Of a stretch of 41,282 bases of DNA, positions 24,057 to 32,386 are shown in pieces. The stretch is from Palsa-1447 sp964509885 (lineage in GTDB: Bacteria > Verrucomicrobiota > Verrucomicrobiia > Opitutales > Opitutaceae). Position numbers and translations under genes: made by a program. Position 1 is the stretch's first letter; each line of letters starts with the position of its first letter. The notes below the pieces were generated by a model. That model was given only the letters and a program-made list of their open reading frames with translations, was not told the DNA's origin and did no database searches. The stretch is from assembly GCA_964509885.1 (NCBI GenBank), contig CAZDZL010000035.1, forward strand, positions 1 through 41,282. Direction: 5' to 3'.

Positions 24057-24791
24057 TCAGGACTGCGCCGCGGCCTTTGCCGCGGCGTAATTTTTTTCCG
24101 CCTGCGCCCAGTCGACGACGTTCCAGAACGCGTCGATGTAGTCCCCGCGCAGGTTCTGGTGCTTAAGGTAGTAGGCGTGCTCCCAGACGTCGAGGCCGAT
24201 GATCGGGATGCTGCCCTCGCTGAGCGGTGAGTTCTGGTTCGGCGTGCCGTGGATGACGAGCGGGCCGGCCTTCGACAGCGCGAGCCACTGCCATCCGCTT
24301 CCAAACCACTTCATGCCGGCGCCCTTGAACCGCTCCTTGAAGAGGTCGTAGGACTTGTAGGTCGACGCCATGGCCTCGGCGAGGGCGCCCACGGGCTGCC
24401 CGCCGCCCTGGGGCGAGAGGATCGACCAGAAGAAGCTGTGGTTCACGTGGCCGCCGACGTTATTGCGCAGGGTGGTCGCCAGCGGGTCCGCGATCGAGGG
24501 CAGGCCTGCCAGGATCTCCTCCGCCGTCTTGCCCGCGAGCTCGGGGTGCGCGGCCAGGGCCTCGTTGGCCTTCTTGATGTAGGCCGCGTGGTGCTTCGTG
24601 TAATGGATCTCCATCGTGCGCGCGTCGATGTGCGGCTCCAGGGCGTCGAACGCATAGTTGAGCTTCGGCAACACGAACGGCTGCGGTGTCGAGCCCGCGG
24701 CCGGGTCGGCCGCCCAGGACGCCTGGACGGCCCCCAGGCCCACCAGCGCCGCGCCTCCGCCGATCACCTTGATAGCGTCGCGTCGCGTCAT
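24057..24791 (-). CDS. sodA: Exported superoxide dismutase, Fe/Mn family
   Basis: 244 residues. A twin-arginine signal (TRRDAIKV then a hydrophobic core ending near ASWA, about residue 27) indicates folded export by Tat. The mature enzyme has the four metal ligands: HYTKHHAAY, GGHVNHSFFW, and DVWEHAYYL (Asp and His). The second-shell glutamine sits in the position of NQNSPL, as in manganese-type enzymes, so a Mn or cambialistic enzyme is likely. It removes superoxide in the periplasm. Convergent with the Fur-family gene. The symbol sodA reflects the inferred metal and is tentative. Confidence 0.9.
   Translation of the reverse strand: MTRRDAIKVIGGGAALVGLGAVQASWAADPAAGSTPQPFVLPKLNYAFDALEPHIDARTMEIHYTKHHAAYIKKANEALAAHPELAGKTAEEILAGLPSIADPLATTLRNNVGGHVNHSFFWSILSPQGGGQPVGALAEAMASTYKSYDLFKERFKGAGMKWFGSGWQWLALSKAGPLVIHGTPNQNSPLSEGSIPIIGLDVWEHAYYLKHQNLRGDYIDAFWNVVDWAQAEKNYAAAKAAAQS
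24067..24097 (+). terminator. Intrinsic terminator of the Fur-family gene, inside the sodB 3' end
   Basis: GCCGCGGC (24067-24074), loop CTTT, GCCGCGGC (24079-24086), then GTAA and seven T (24091-24097). An 8-bp GC stem plus T-run reads in the direction of the Fur-family gene and lies within the last codons of the convergent sodB. Confidence 0.65.
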
Positions 24792-24840
24792 GGCCGGACT
24801 CTAAGGGCGCCGGGGCGCCGCTGGCAAGTCTGCGAGAAGG

Positions 24841-24860
24841 GGGGCGCCGGCCGGCGCCCC
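24841..24860 (-). terminator. Terminator-like palindrome at the end of the gatB transcript
   Basis: A perfect 20-bp palindrome (arms GGGGCGCCGG and CCGGCGCCCC) abuts the gatB stop codon. RNA could form an 8-bp stem with a GGCC loop. No T-run follows on the minus strand (CCTTCTC), so termination strength is uncertain. The sequence downstream repeats GGGGCGCC. Confidence 0.4.
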
Positions 24861-26305
24861 TAGCCCGCCAGCAGGCGGCGCAGCACCTCGTCGACCCGCT
24901 TCGGGTCGGCCTTGCCCTTGGCCGCCTTCATGACGGGCCCCTTGAAGGCGTTGATCGCGCTGTCCTTGCCGGACTTGAAGTCCGCGACGGACTTCGGGTT
25001 GGCGGCGACGGCCTCGGCGCACCAGCGCTCGATCTCGTCCATGTTCGTCTCGGCCCTGAGGCCCCGCCTCGCCACGACGGCCTCGGGCGCCTCCCCGGTC
25101 TGGAACATGTCGATGAAGACCTCCTTCGCGGCGTTGCTGAGGATGGCGCCCTCCTCGAGGAGCCGCACCAGGCCCGCGACGTGCGCGGGCCTCACCTTTG
25201 ACTGCGCGAGGCCGACCTTTGCCGCGCCGAGCTCCCGCAGCAGGTCGTTCGCGATCCAGTTGCCGACGGCCTGGGGGTTCTTGGAGCCCTTCGCGGCCTC
25301 CTCGAAGAAGTCGGCCAGGTCCCTGTCCGGGACGAGGACGGAGGTGATCGTGTAGGGGACGCCGTACTGCGTGAGCAGCCGGCGCTGCCTGTCGAAAGGC
25401 AGCTCCGGGCACGTGGCGCGGATCTCGGCCTTCCAGGCCTCCCCCACCTCGACGGGCATGAGGTCCGGGTCCGGGAAATAACGGTAGTCGTGGGCCATCT
25501 CCTTCGAGCGCAGGGACTGCGAGGCCCCCGTCTGGCCGTCGTAGTCGCGGGTCTCCTGGTCGACCTTGCCCCCGGCCATGACGACCGCCGTCTGGCGGCG
25601 TATCTCCTGGGCGATCCCGTCGCGCACGAAGGAGATCGAGTTCAGGTTCTTGAGCTCGACCTTCGTCCCCAGACCCGTCGAGCCGACGGGCCGGATCGAG
25701 ATGTTCGCGTCGCAGCGCAGCTGGCCCTTCTCCATGTCGCAGTCCGAGATCCCGCCGTAGATCATGACCGTCTTGAGCGCCGTCAGGTAGGCGAAAGCCT
25801 CCTCGGCGCTCCGGATCACGGGCTCCGAGACGATCTCCATGAGCGGCGTCCCCGCCCTGTTGAAGTCGACGAGCGACTCCCCGTCGCCGTGGTTCAGCTT
25901 GCCCACGTCCTCCTCCAGGTGGATCCGGGTAAGGGCGATTGTCTTGTGCTCGCCCATGACGTTGCGGGCCGCCCCGGGCAGCTCGATCTCGACCTGGCCC
26001 CCCTTGCAGAGCGGCTGGTCGTACTGGGATATCTGGTAGTTCTTCGGGGAGTCGGGGTAGAAGTAGTTCTTCCGGTCCCACTTGCAGACGGCCGCGATCT
26101 CGCAGCCGAGGAGGAGGCCGGACTTGATGATCTTGTCCAGGGCCTCCTTGTTCATGACAGGCAGCGTCCCGGGCAGCGCGAGGACCACGGGGTCGGTGAG
26201 TGTGTTCTCGGGGAAGCCGTAGCCCGCCGCCGCCCGCGTGAACATCTTGGAGCGGGTCTTGAGCTGCACGTGCACCTCCAGGCCTATGACGGGCTCGTAG
26301 GTCAC
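24860..26305 (-). CDS. gatB: Aspartyl/glutamyl-tRNA(Asn/Gln) amidotransferase subunit B
   Basis: 481 residues. It starts MTYEPVIGLEVHVQL with a GTG overlapping the gatA stop (GTGA). Further markers: KNYFYPDSPKNYQISQYDQPL, RIHLEEDVGKLNH, VDFNRAGTPLMEIVSEP and the YRYFPDPDL motif; the C-terminal YqeY-like helical domain ends at about 481. GatB activates and binds the misacylated tRNA and, with GatA and GatC, converts Glu-tRNA(Gln) and/or Asp-tRNA(Asn) to the amide form. Last gene of the long translation operon. Length agrees with the family (about 476). Confidence 0.95.
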   Translation of the reverse strand: MTYEPVIGLEVHVQLKTRSKMFTRAAAGYGFPENTLTDPVVLALPGTLPVMNKEALDKIIKSGLLLGCEIAAVCKWDRKNYFYPDSPKNYQISQYDQPLCKGGQVEIELPGAARNVMGEHKTIALTRIHLEEDVGKLNHGDGESLVDFNRAGTPLMEIVSEPVIRSAEEAFAYLTALKTVMIYGGISDCDMEKGQLRCDANISIRPVGSTGLGTKVELKNLNSISFVRDGIAQEIRRQTAVVMAGGKVDQETRDYDGQTGASQSLRSKEMAHDYRYFPDPDLMPVEVGEAWKAEIRATCPELPFDRQRRLLTQYGVPYTITSVLVPDRDLADFFEEAAKGSKNPQAVGNWIANDLLRELGAAKVGLAQSKVRPAHVAGLVRLLEEGAILSNAAKEVFIDMFQTGEAPEAVVARRGLRAETNMDEIERWCAEAVAANPKSVADFKSGKDSAINAFKGPVMKAAKGKADPKRVDEVLRRLLAG

Positions 26306-27780
26306 AGGCTGGGCCTCCTCGCGTGCCAGGCGGTGCGCCCCTCGTAGGCCTGGGCCACGGCGAGGAGCTCCGTCTCCCTGAAGGGCTGGCCGATCACCTG
26401 CAGGCCTATGGGGAGGCCGCCCCTCGTGAAGCCGCACGGCAGGCTGATCCCGGGAAGCCCCGCCAGGTTGACGCCGATCGTGTAGATGTCGTTCAGGTAC
26501 ATCGCGAGCGGGTTGGCGGCCTTCTCCCCCGCCCTGAAGGCCGGCGTCGGCGACGTCGGGGTGACGATCGCGTCGACCTCCCTGTACGCCTCGAGGAAGT
26601 CGCGGCGGATCAGCGTGCGCACCTTCTGGGCCCTCAGGTAATAGGCGTCGTAGTAGCCGCTCGAGAGGACGTAGGTCCCGAGGATGATCCTGCGCTTGAC
26701 CTCCTGGCCGAAGCCCTCCGCGCGGGACTTGAAGTAGATGTCGAGCGCGTCCTTGGCGTCCTTCGAGCGGTGCCCGTAGCGCACGCCGTCGTAGCGCGCC
26801 AGGTTCGAGGAGCATTCCGCGGTCGCGATGATGTAGTAGGCCCCGACCGCGTACTTCGTGTGGGGCAGCGAGACCTCCTTGATCTCGCACCCCATCTTCC
26901 TGTATTCCGCGATCGCCTCCTGGACGGCGGAGCCGACCTCCGGGTCGAGTCCCTCCCCGAAGTACTCCTTCGGGATGCCGAGCCTCCATGTGCGCCCGGA
27001 CCTGGCCATCTCGGCCATGCCGGCGGCGTAGTCGGGCACGTCCGCCTTCACCGACGTGGAGTCCCTGGGGTCGTGCCCGGCGATGGCGCCCAGGACCGAC
27101 GCGGCGTCGCCGACCGAGCGGGCGAAGGGGCCGATCTGGTCCAGCGAGGACGCGAACGCGATCAGGCCGTAGCGGGAGACCCTGCCGTAGGAGGGCTTGA
27201 GCCCGACCACGCTGCAGAGCGCCGCCGGCTGGCGGATCGATCCGCCCGTGTCCGAGCCGAGGGTGGCGATCGCCTCGCCCGCGGCCACGGCCGCGGCGCT
27301 ACCGCCCGACGAGCCGCCGGGCACCCGCTCGAGGTCCCAGGGGTTGCACGTCGTGTGGAAGGCCGAGTTCTCGGTGGAGGACCCCATCGCGAACTCGTCC
27401 AGGTTCAGGCGCCCCCAGCAGATCGCCCCGGCCGACTTGAGCTTGCGGGTCGCCGTGGCGTCGTAGGGCGAGACGAAGTCCTTCAGCATCCTGCTGGACG
27501 CCGTGAGGGGCTGGCCCGCGACGGAGATGACGTCCTTCATCCCGACCGGGATCCCCTCGAGGGGGCCGCACGCGCCCGGGGCCCTCGCCCGGCGCTCGTC
27601 CGAGGCGTGCGCCTGCGCCATCGCGTCCGCCTCGTCGAACGAGTTGAACGCCTTCACGCGCCCGTCGACCGCCTTCGTCCGGGCGATGACCGCGGCCATC
27701 AGCTCGGCGGACGAGAGCTCGCCCTTGCCCATCCTCCGGGAAAGCTCCGCGATCGTGGAATAGAAGATCTCGTCGGCCAC
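26302..27780 (-). CDS. gatA: Aspartyl/glutamyl-tRNA(Asn/Gln) amidotransferase subunit A
   Basis: 492 residues of the amidase-signature family. The Ser-cisSer-Lys triad is complete: lysine in VGMKDVIS, serines in GSSGGSAAAVAAG and SDTGGSIRQPAA. It releases ammonia from glutamine for GatB. The GTG at 27780, two bases after the gatC stop, is chosen; a longer frame overlaps gatC. Downstream it overlaps gatB by GTGA, so all three subunits are probably translationally coupled. Confidence 0.95.
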   Translation of the reverse strand: MADEIFYSTIAELSRRMGKGELSSAELMAAVIARTKAVDGRVKAFNSFDEADAMAQAHASDERRARAPGACGPLEGIPVGMKDVISVAGQPLTASSRMLKDFVSPYDATATRKLKSAGAICWGRLNLDEFAMGSSTENSAFHTTCNPWDLERVPGGSSGGSAAAVAAGEAIATLGSDTGGSIRQPAALCSVVGLKPSYGRVSRYGLIAFASSLDQIGPFARSVGDAASVLGAIAGHDPRDSTSVKADVPDYAAGMAEMARSGRTWRLGIPKEYFGEGLDPEVGSAVQEAIAEYRKMGCEIKEVSLPHTKYAVGAYYIIATAECSSNLARYDGVRYGHRSKDAKDALDIYFKSRAEGFGQEVKRRIILGTYVLSSGYYDAYYLRAQKVRTLIRRDFLEAYREVDAIVTPTSPTPAFRAGEKAANPLAMYLNDIYTIGVNLAGLPGISLPCGFTRGGLPIGLQVIGQPFRETELLAVAQAYEGRTAWHARRPSL

Positions 27781-27782
27781 GG

Positions 27783-28073
27783 CTATTCGACGACCTTGGG
27801 AACGACGAACATGTTGTCCCTCTTCTCGGGCGCGTTGCGAAGCGCGTCCTCGACCGAGAGGCCGGGCTCGGGCACGTCCGCGGCCCACACGTTCACGACC
27901 GGGAACGCGTGCGCGGTCGGCTCGATCCCCTCGACGTCGGCCTCGTTGAGGAGATTGATGTAGGCCAGCACGTCGCCCAGCTGCGCGCCGAAGCGCGCCT
28001 TCTCCTCGGGCGTCAGCGCGATACGGGCGAGGTTCGCCACGTGGTCCAGGTTGAGGTCTTGGGGCTTGGGCAT
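27783..28073 (-). CDS. gatC: Aspartyl/glutamyl-tRNA(Asn/Gln) amidotransferase subunit C
   Basis: 96 residues, the normal GatC length. The N-terminal helix (LDHVANLARIALTPEEKARF) and the C-terminal loop (LRNAPEKRDNMFVVPKVVE) match the family; the latter inserts at the GatA-GatB interface. It stabilises the GatCAB complex. It begins six bases after pheT and ends two bases before gatA. Confidence 0.94.
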   Translation of the reverse strand: MPKPQDLNLDHVANLARIALTPEEKARFGAQLGDVLAYINLLNEADVEGIEPTAHAFPVVNVWAADVPEPGLSVEDALRNAPEKRDNMFVVPKVVE

Positions 28074-28079
28074 GGCGTT

Positions 28080-30533
28080 CTAGGTCCTCAGCTGGTGGGG
28101 CGTCGTCCTCGCGAGCTCGCCGACGGTCCCCTTAAGGACGGCGTTCACCTCGTCGTCCGTCAGCGTCCGTGAGGGCGAGCGGAAGACGAGCGAGAGGGCG
28201 AGGCCCTTCTTCCCCTCGGCGAGCCCCTTGCCCTCGTACACGTCGAACACCTCGACGCCCTCGACCGTGAACTGGCCGGCCGCCGCCGCCGCCGCGGCCC
28301 TGGCGACGTCCCGCCTGACGTCCTCGGCGCGGGCTGACCGGTCGACCACGAGCGCGATGTCCCGCAGGGCCGCCGGGTAGAGGCTGAGCTCGCGCGCGCG
28401 GACCCGGGTCCGGGCGGACGGCAGCTTCTCGGGAAGAATCGTGAAGACTCCCGCCAGCACCGTTCCCTCGATACCCTTTGCCCTGAGCATCGAGAGGTTC
28501 ACGAGGCCGAGGCGCGCGACCCATCCCCTGTCGACGGAGCCCGAGCTGACGGAGTGCCCCGGCTGCCAGCCGAACCCCGGTCCGGCGACGGGCTCAAGCT
28601 CCTGGGCGCCGAGGTCGATCCCGGCCGCGGCCGCAATCGCGGCCAGGTGGTGCTTCACCGTGTAGAAGTCGGCCGGCTCCCGGCGCTTCCAGTGCCGGGC
28701 CCTGTCCTCGGCGATCACGAACCCGGCGGCCGCGCCCTCGTAGTTCTGGCCGTTGCTCTCGACGAAGATCCTGCCGACCTCGAAGAGCCGCGTCGCGGGG
28801 ACGCCGCGCGACTGGTTCAGGAGGAGCGAGTCCAGCAGGCCGATGATGATGGTAGGGCGCAGGTGGGACTGGTCCTCGACAAAGGGGTTCGCGAGGGCGA
28901 GCTCGGCGGCGGCGGCCTGCGAGACCCAGGTCGTGATCTCGGAGCCGGGCCGAAGCGTGATGTTGACGCACTCGTGGAAGTCGTGCCCCACGAGGTAGGA
29001 CGAGGCCGCCCGGTTGAACAGGACGACCGGGTCGTCCTCCGCGGGCAGGCCGACCGCCGCCACCCTCGAGGCGGGGATCCTGTCCGTCCCGTGGATCCTC
29101 AGGACCTCCTCCACGAGGTCTATGGGCCGGTCGAGGTCGTCGCGCCAGCTCGGTATGGAGACCGTCCACTCCGCGCCGCCGCCCCCTGCCTCGGTCTCGC
29201 GGGTCACGTTCAGCTCGAGCGACTCCAGCGCCGACCTCATCTCGGGCGCCGGGATGTCGAAGCCCAGCCTTTCCGCTATGAAGCCCGAGGAAACCGTGAT
29301 CTCCCGCTTCCAGGGGACGTCGCGCCCGACCACGCAGACCGGCCCGACGACCGTCCCTCCGGCCGTCGCGAGGATGAGGTCGATCGCGCGCCACGCGGCC
29401 TCGACGGCCGTGTGGGGGTCCACCCCGCGCTCGTAGCGGTACGAGGAGTCCGACGAGAGCCCGAGCGTGCGGGACGTCCAGCGCACCGAGGACGCCCTGA
29501 AGATAGCGCACTCGATCACGATCGAGGTCGTCGCCTCGTCGATTCCGGAATTGACCCCGCCCATGACGCCCGCGACGACGACCGCCTTGGCCGCGTCGGC
29601 GATCACGAGCGTGCGGCTCGCCAGCGTCCTCTCCCTGCCGTCGAGGGTCGTGATCTTCTCCCCGTCCGCCGCCCGCCGCACGATGATCCGGCCCCCGGCG
29701 AGCTTCTTCGCGTCGAACGCGTGGAGGGGCTGCCCGTACTCGAGCATCACGTAGTTGCCGACGTCCACCACGTTGTTGATCGGCCGCAGGCCCACGGCCC
29801 TCAGGCGCTCCTGCATCCACGCGGGGCTGGGGCCCACCTTCACGCCGGCCACCACGTGGGCGGTGTACAGCGGGCAGTCCTCGGGGGACTCCACGGTGAC
29901 GCCGGAGAAGAGGTCGCTCTGCGCCGCGTCGCCCACGTCGCCCCGGAACCTCTCCTGGGGATACGCGAGGTCCTTGCGGAACCAGGCGGCGAGCTCGCGC
30001 GCGATCCCGATGTGGGAGAGGCAGTCGGGCCGGTTGGGCGTGATCTCGATGTCGAACACCGTGTCCCCGGGGGGCAGCACGTCGTTGATCGGGGCGCCGA
30101 GCGCCGGGCGCCCCGGCAGGATGAGGAGCCCGGACTGGTCGTCGCCGATGCCGAGCTCCTTTCCGGAGCAGAGCATGCCGTCGGAGAGCTCGCCGCGGAT
30201 CTTCGACTGCTTGATCCTGAAGTCGCCCGGGAGCACGGCGCCCGGCAGCGCCACGGGGACCCGGTCCCCGACCGTGTAGTTCTGGGCGCCGCAGACGATC
30301 GTCTTGACGCCGCCGGCGGGCCCGATGTCGACCGTGCAGACCGAGAGCTTGTCGGCGTTCGGGTGCTTGGAGCGGGTCAGCACCTCGCCGACCACGACGC
30401 CGTCCAGCCTGGGCGCGCCGGTCGAGGCCACGTGATCGACCTCGAAGCCGAGGAACGTGATCGCGCGGGTGATCTCGGCCACGGGGGCCTCCAGCGCGAC
30501 GTAGTCCCTGATCCAGTTGAGCGAGATCTTCAT
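28080..30533 (-). CDS. pheT: Phenylalanyl-tRNA synthetase beta subunit
   Basis: 817 residues, normal size. It starts MKISLNWIRDYVAL. An EMAP/Trbp-like OB fold (about 40-155, HPNADKLSVCTVDIG) is followed by B3/B4 editing (VMLEYGQPLHAFD, MGGVNSGI), B5, the catalytic-core-like domain, and a C-terminal ferredoxin-like anticodon-binding domain (RDIALVVDRSARAEDV). It forms an alpha2-beta2 enzyme with PheS. Starts 19 bases after the pheS stop and ends six bases before gatC. Confidence 0.95.
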   Translation of the reverse strand: MKISLNWIRDYVALEAPVAEITRAITFLGFEVDHVASTGAPRLDGVVVGEVLTRSKHPNADKLSVCTVDIGPAGGVKTIVCGAQNYTVGDRVPVALPGAVLPGDFRIKQSKIRGELSDGMLCSGKELGIGDDQSGLLILPGRPALGAPINDVLPPGDTVFDIEITPNRPDCLSHIGIARELAAWFRKDLAYPQERFRGDVGDAAQSDLFSGVTVESPEDCPLYTAHVVAGVKVGPSPAWMQERLRAVGLRPINNVVDVGNYVMLEYGQPLHAFDAKKLAGGRIIVRRAADGEKITTLDGRERTLASRTLVIADAAKAVVVAGVMGGVNSGIDEATTSIVIECAIFRASSVRWTSRTLGLSSDSSYRYERGVDPHTAVEAAWRAIDLILATAGGTVVGPVCVVGRDVPWKREITVSSGFIAERLGFDIPAPEMRSALESLELNVTRETEAGGGGAEWTVSIPSWRDDLDRPIDLVEEVLRIHGTDRIPASRVAAVGLPAEDDPVVLFNRAASSYLVGHDFHECVNITLRPGSEITTWVSQAAAAELALANPFVEDQSHLRPTIIIGLLDSLLLNQSRGVPATRLFEVGRIFVESNGQNYEGAAAGFVIAEDRARHWKRREPADFYTVKHHLAAIAAAAGIDLGAQELEPVAGPGFGWQPGHSVSSGSVDRGWVARLGLVNLSMLRAKGIEGTVLAGVFTILPEKLPSARTRVRARELSLYPAALRDIALVVDRSARAEDVRRDVARAAAAAAAGQFTVEGVEVFDVYEGKGLAEGKKGLALSLVFRSPSRTLTDDEVNAVLKGTVGELARTTPHQLRT

Positions 30534-30552
30534 CCGGTGTGGGGGGACGCGC

Positions 30553-31605
30553 TCATATCCCGCCCGTGAACTGCCTAAGGAGCCGCAGGTCGTTCTGGTA
30601 GAACACGCGGATGTCGTCGATGCCGTAGAGGGTCATGGCCAGGCGCTCGATCCCCATCCCGAAGGCGTAGCCCGTCCAGACCTCGGGGTCGTACCCGACC
30701 GACCTGAAGACCTCGGGGTCCACGATCCCGCAGCCGCCGATCTCGATCCACTCCTTGTTCACCTTCGGAAGGTGCTTGGCCGAGAGGTCGACCTCGAAGC
30801 TCGGCTCCGTGTACCCGAAGTAGTGCGGCCTGAAGCGGGTCTTCGTGCCCGGCCCGAGCAGCGCCTCGAAGAGGTAGTCGATCAGGGCCTTCAGGTCGCG
30901 CACGGTCACGTTCCGGTCGACGTAGAGGCACTCGACCTGGTGGAAGTTGGCGCTGTGCGAGGCGTCGGTCGTGTCGCGCCGGTACACGCGGCCGGGGGAG
31001 ACGATCCGAATCGGGGGCGGCCCCTTCAGCATCGTGCGCACCTGCACCGACGAGGTGTGCGTGCGCAGGAGGTAGCGCTCGCCGGGCGTGTGGCGGGAGA
31101 CGTTGGCGAAGGCCGCGCCCGGAGGCAGGTAGAACGTGTCCTGGGCGTCCCTCGCCGGGTGGTCGCGCGGGGTGTTCAGGGCGTCAAAGCAGTAGAACTC
31201 CGTCTCGACCTCGGGGCCGTCGGCGACCGTGAACCCGACCTTGCGCAGTATCCGGCACACCTCCTCGCGCACCAGGGTCAGCGGATGGAACGTGCCCGGG
31301 CCCTCGTCGGGCGACGGCAGCGTGGCGTCGACGGCGGGGCCGAGCCTGGCGGAGAGCTCCGACTCCTCGATCGCGCGCAGCCGCGAGTCGAGCAGCGCCT
31401 GCAGCGAGGCCTTGGACTCGTTCACGAGCTTGCCCACCGCGGGGCGCAGCTCCTTGGCGACCGAACCCATCTGCTTCATGAGCGCCGTGAACTCCCCGTT
31501 GGGGCCCACGTAGCGCGCCTTGGCCGACTCCAGCTCCGGGCGGGTCTGTATCGCCTGGAGCTCCGAGGCGGCCTTGGCGAGAAGCGAGGAGAGTTGCTCT
31601 TGCAT
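30553..31605 (-). CDS. pheS: Phenylalanyl-tRNA synthetase alpha subunit
   Basis: 350 residues from the ATG at 31605 (MQEQLSSLLAKAASEL). An N-terminal coiled coil (about 1-85) precedes the class II catalytic core: motif 2 region RIVSPGRVYRRDTTDASH, FHQVECLYVD, GYTEPSFEVD, and motif 3 AFGMGIERLAM. It makes Phe-tRNA(Phe) with PheT. It lies 20 bases after rplT and 19 before pheT. Confidence 0.95.
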   Translation of the reverse strand: MQEQLSSLLAKAASELQAIQTRPELESAKARYVGPNGEFTALMKQMGSVAKELRPAVGKLVNESKASLQALLDSRLRAIEESELSARLGPAVDATLPSPDEGPGTFHPLTLVREEVCRILRKVGFTVADGPEVETEFYCFDALNTPRDHPARDAQDTFYLPPGAAFANVSRHTPGERYLLRTHTSSVQVRTMLKGPPPIRIVSPGRVYRRDTTDASHSANFHQVECLYVDRNVTVRDLKALIDYLFEALLGPGTKTRFRPHYFGYTEPSFEVDLSAKHLPKVNKEWIEIGGCGIVDPEVFRSVGYDPEVWTGYAFGMGIERLAMTLYGIDDIRVFYQNDLRLLRQFTGGI

Positions 31606-31625
31606 CTCCGTCCTGCTTCGGGGCG

Positions 31626-32006
31626 TCAGGATTTCTTGGCGGACGACTTGGTCTTCAGCGCGTCGCGGGCCTGGCCGACCAGCGCCTTGAAGGCGACCTC
31701 GTCGTGGACGGCGATGTCCGCGAGGACCTTGCGGTCGAGCCCGATCCCGGCGGCCTTGAGGCCCTCGATGAAGCGGCTGTAGCTGATGTCGTTGGCGCGG
31801 CAGGCCGCGTTCAGGCGCACGATCCAGAGGCCGCGCCATTCGCCCTTCTTCTTCTTGCGGTCGCGGTAGGCGTACTGCCAGGCGTGCTGGACGGCCTCCT
31901 TCGCGTAGCGGAAGAGCTTGGACTTGTTGCCGAAATAGCCCTTGGCGTATTTCAGCACCTTCTTGCGGCGCTTGCGCGACGCGGGTGAGTTTGTTGCACG
32001 AGCCAT
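31626..32006 (-). CDS. rplT: 50S ribosomal protein L20
   Basis: 126 residues, basic. The family start MARATNSPASRKRRKKVLK and the segments GYFGNKSKLFRYAKEAV, RKKKKGEWRGLWIVRLNAA and YSRFIEGLKAAGI identify L20, which binds 23S rRNA early in assembly and, in E. coli and Bacillus, represses its own operon. AAAAGGA about ten bases before the ATG is a fair ribosome binding site. A C-terminal Lys/Ser tail is slightly longer than usual. Confidence 0.96.
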   Translation of the reverse strand: MARATNSPASRKRRKKVLKYAKGYFGNKSKLFRYAKEAVQHAWQYAYRDRKKKKGEWRGLWIVRLNAACRANDISYSRFIEGLKAAGIGLDRKVLADIAVHDEVAFKALVGQARDALKTKSSAKKS

Positions 32007-32102
32007 GTTGTGGTGTTCCTTTTAGTTAATCGCCGGCGGGTCGGCTTGAAAAATCACCCGCCGGGCGTTGTTGGGATTGAAAAACGGGCCGGGACCCCGG
32101 CT
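32007..32102 (-). promoter_or_regulatory. Two RNA hairpins between rpmI and rplT
   Basis: Reading the minus strand, the first hairpin begins right after the rpmI stop: GCCGG-GGTC-CCGGC, then CCG and five T (complement of about 32080-32103), which looks like a weak intrinsic terminator or attenuator. The second has arms CCGGCGGGT and ACCCGCCGG (32033-32041 with 32056-32064) just before the rplT ribosome binding site. They could set the L35:L20 ratio or bind L20. Confidence 0.5.
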
Positions 32103-32297
32103 CTAGAGGCCGAAGGGCAGGCAGCGCAGGAGCGGCTTCGCGTGGCCCTCGGCGACCAGCTTATCCTTGGTGGCCCGGCGCTTCTGCTTCGTCGACTTGG
32201 CCGAAAGCATGTGGCGGAAGCCGGGTGTGCGGCGCACGAGCTTGCCGCGGGCCGACAATTTGAAGCGCTTGGCTACGGATTTCTTGGTCTTTAGCAT
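32103..32297 (-). CDS. rpmI: 50S ribosomal protein L35
   Basis: 64 residues starting MLKTKKSVAKRFKL. The very basic sequence includes KLVRRTPGFRHML and STKQKRRATKDKLV, and it ends CLPFGL, all as in L35. In many bacteria infC precedes rpmI; here the upstream neighbour is a divergent porin gene and infC is not in the window. The frame extends further upstream, but the standard L35 start is at 32297. Confidence 0.95.
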   Translation of the reverse strand: MLKTKKSVAKRFKLSARGKLVRRTPGFRHMLSAKSTKQKRRATKDKLVAEGHAKPLLRCLPFGL

Positions 32298-32323
32298 GTG
32301 AGGAGCGGTCAAAACCATAGAGT

Positions 32324-32386
32324 GAGGGACCCGTTGGCAAGGGGAAAAATCCCCGCCCCATTGGGGCATCCGGAACGGGTCCCCTC
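32324..32386 (-). promoter_or_regulatory. Structured leader RNA upstream of rpmI
   Basis: A 10-bp outer stem (GGGACCCGTT at 32326-32335 with AACGGGTCCC at 32374-32383, extendable by two pairs across one bulge) encloses two hairpins: GGGG-AAAAAT-CCCC (32341-32354) and GCCCC-ATT-GGGGC (32355-32367). This three-way junction ends 27 bases before the rpmI start. Position and shape fit a ribosomal-protein (L20) autoregulatory leader; no known leader motif could be matched without a search. Confidence 0.55.

Noticed and set aside
26323..27963. 546-codon plus-strand frame across gatA
   Set aside because: Low-complexity Arg/Asp/Gly sequence opposite a clear GatA protein with a complete catalytic triad.
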